Below, in pieces: positions 62,923-63,206 of a DNA stretch of 63,206 nucleotides; positions within the stretch are counted from its first letter, which is position 1; every line of letters starts with the position of its first letter. Origin of the DNA: Paludibacteraceae bacterium. Lineage in GTDB: Bacteria > Bacteroidota > Bacteroidia > Bacteroidales > Paludibacteraceae. Location: NCBI GenBank assembly GCA_017557345.1, contig JAFYZR010000124.1, forward strand, positions 1 to 63,206, read 5' to 3'. Both the position numbers and the translations under genes were made by a program. The notes under the pieces are model-generated. The model searched no databases and was not told the DNA's origin. It saw only the letters and a list, made by a program, of their open reading frames with translations.

Positions 62923-63020
62923 TAATTGGTAAAAAAAATGAAGAAATACGTTTAATCGTACCCTATGGCTAAGAATTATGCTTGCATATATTTAGTTCAT
63001 CGGGAATTCCAAATTAAGGA

Positions 63021-63109
63021 AAAATTGAACATTTTGGAGTGAAAAAATTAGGACAAAACCTCGACATAATACCGACGAAACCTCGAAGAACCGTAAAATT
63101 GAACATTTT
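63021..63109. repeat. Dispersed phased element, copy 3 (89 bp)
   Basis: AAAATTGAACATTTT (63021-63035), spacer sharing GTG-AAAAATTAGGACAAAACCT-type sequence with copy 1, three CGA units (CGACATAATAC 63062-63072, CGACGAAACCT, CGAAGAACCGT) and AAAATTGAACATTTT (63095-63109). Terminal repeats start 74 bp apart. Confidence 0.9.
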
Positions 63110-63121
63110 AAGAAAAAAGGT

Positions 63122-63206
63122 TAAAAGTTAAAAGTATCGAAATTGAAATTGCACATTGCACAATTACATGATATAAGATGTGATATATGTATAATAAAAT
63201 ATTGTA
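63122..63206. repeat. Inverted copy of the 27567-27650 AT-rich block
   Basis: Reads as the reverse complement of the block beside the HNH gene, with TTGCACATTGCACAATT in the shared core. It is cut by the window end. Confidence 0.85.

Larger units (their letters stand above)
62854..63206. other. Right-end intergenic region with repeats
   Basis: No gene is seen in 353 bp. It holds the operator-like palindrome and promoter just above, a TAATCGTACCCT block (about 62952) shared with about 27313, dispersed-element copy 3 (63021-63109) and the inverted copy of the 27567 block (63122-63206), which runs off the window edge. Confidence 0.8.

Overview
The window looks like a chromosomal segment of a member of the order Bacteroidales (phylum Bacteroidota). 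Three things support this. About seventeen promoters have the Bacteroidota form, a -33 TTTG box and a -7 TAnnTTTG box. Shine-Dalgarno sequences are weak or absent. The gene content is typical of the phylum: PorU and PorV of the type IX secretion system (T9SS), a CHU_C sorting domain, a GldF-type permease, a Wzi-family capsule protein, a TPM/LemA/DUF349 cluster and DUF4476. Genus cannot be set from sequence alone. I see no rRNA, tRNA, CRISPR array, transposase or phage genes.

Layout, left to right. Positions 1-182 hold the end of an unrecognised gene with a terminator, then a leftward FISUMP-like surface lipoprotein (277-1290). A rightward stress operon (1459-7390) encodes ribosome hibernation factor HPF, a SpoIIE-type phosphatase/kinase and its STAS antagonist, an alarmone synthetase, an APH-like kinase, an alarmone hydrolase and a tyrosine phosphatase. 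It ends in a hairpin that also carries the next promoter. Next is TPM-LemA-DUF349-FtsE-SufE (7480-11632). Leftward is a T9SS/metabolic operon (18078 down to 11603): FAH-like protein, PorU, PorV, IspF, a small protein and AroK. A second leftward group (23088 down to 18167) is LptD, SlyD and Der. Two small secreted or membrane proteins follow (23235-24587).

An accessory island occupies about 24600-28415. It holds a promoter-driven, terminator-ended leader RNA, an EcoRI-family adenine methyltransferase, a DUF262-HNH nuclease, an AT-rich repeat-filled gap and a secreted protein made of 20-residue repeats. Beyond it are a membrane glycosyltransferase, an alpha-helical orphan, a PagL-type outer-membrane enzyme, the cell-division cluster murC-ftsQ-ftsA-ftsZ with a Wzz-like protein, and leftward genes for DedA, an NhaD-like antiporter, LepA and a secreted protein. 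Then come a small membrane protein, Skp/OmpH and Wzi (42935-45635), lipid and envelope genes cdsA, an LpxL-like acyltransferase and a glycosyltransferase (leftward), a carboxyltransferase with serC and serA, a T9SS type-B cargo protein and an M3 peptidase. The right end is a leftward run: YfcE-like phosphodiesterase, GldF, NupG-like transporter, RF3, PheT and a small lipoprotein.

The most unusual signals are non-coding. (1) A dispersed 88-89 bp element occurs in three full copies (27777, 48331, 63021). Each has terminal 15-bp direct repeats set 73-74 bp apart and three helically phased 11-bp CGA units, and a four-unit relative lies at 42811. (2) Two copies are fused to the same promoter region ahead of unrelated genes. 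(3) An orphan promoter between the M3 peptidase and YfcE genes drives a predicted RNA with two mutually exclusive folds. (4) The terminated leader RNA stands before the methyltransferase/HNH pair. (5) Promoters share an extended -33 motif (TTTGCATATnTC-like), and four have a palindrome over the -7 box. (6) Degenerate 7-8 bp tandem repeats sit at gene ends and appear to have entered coding sequence.
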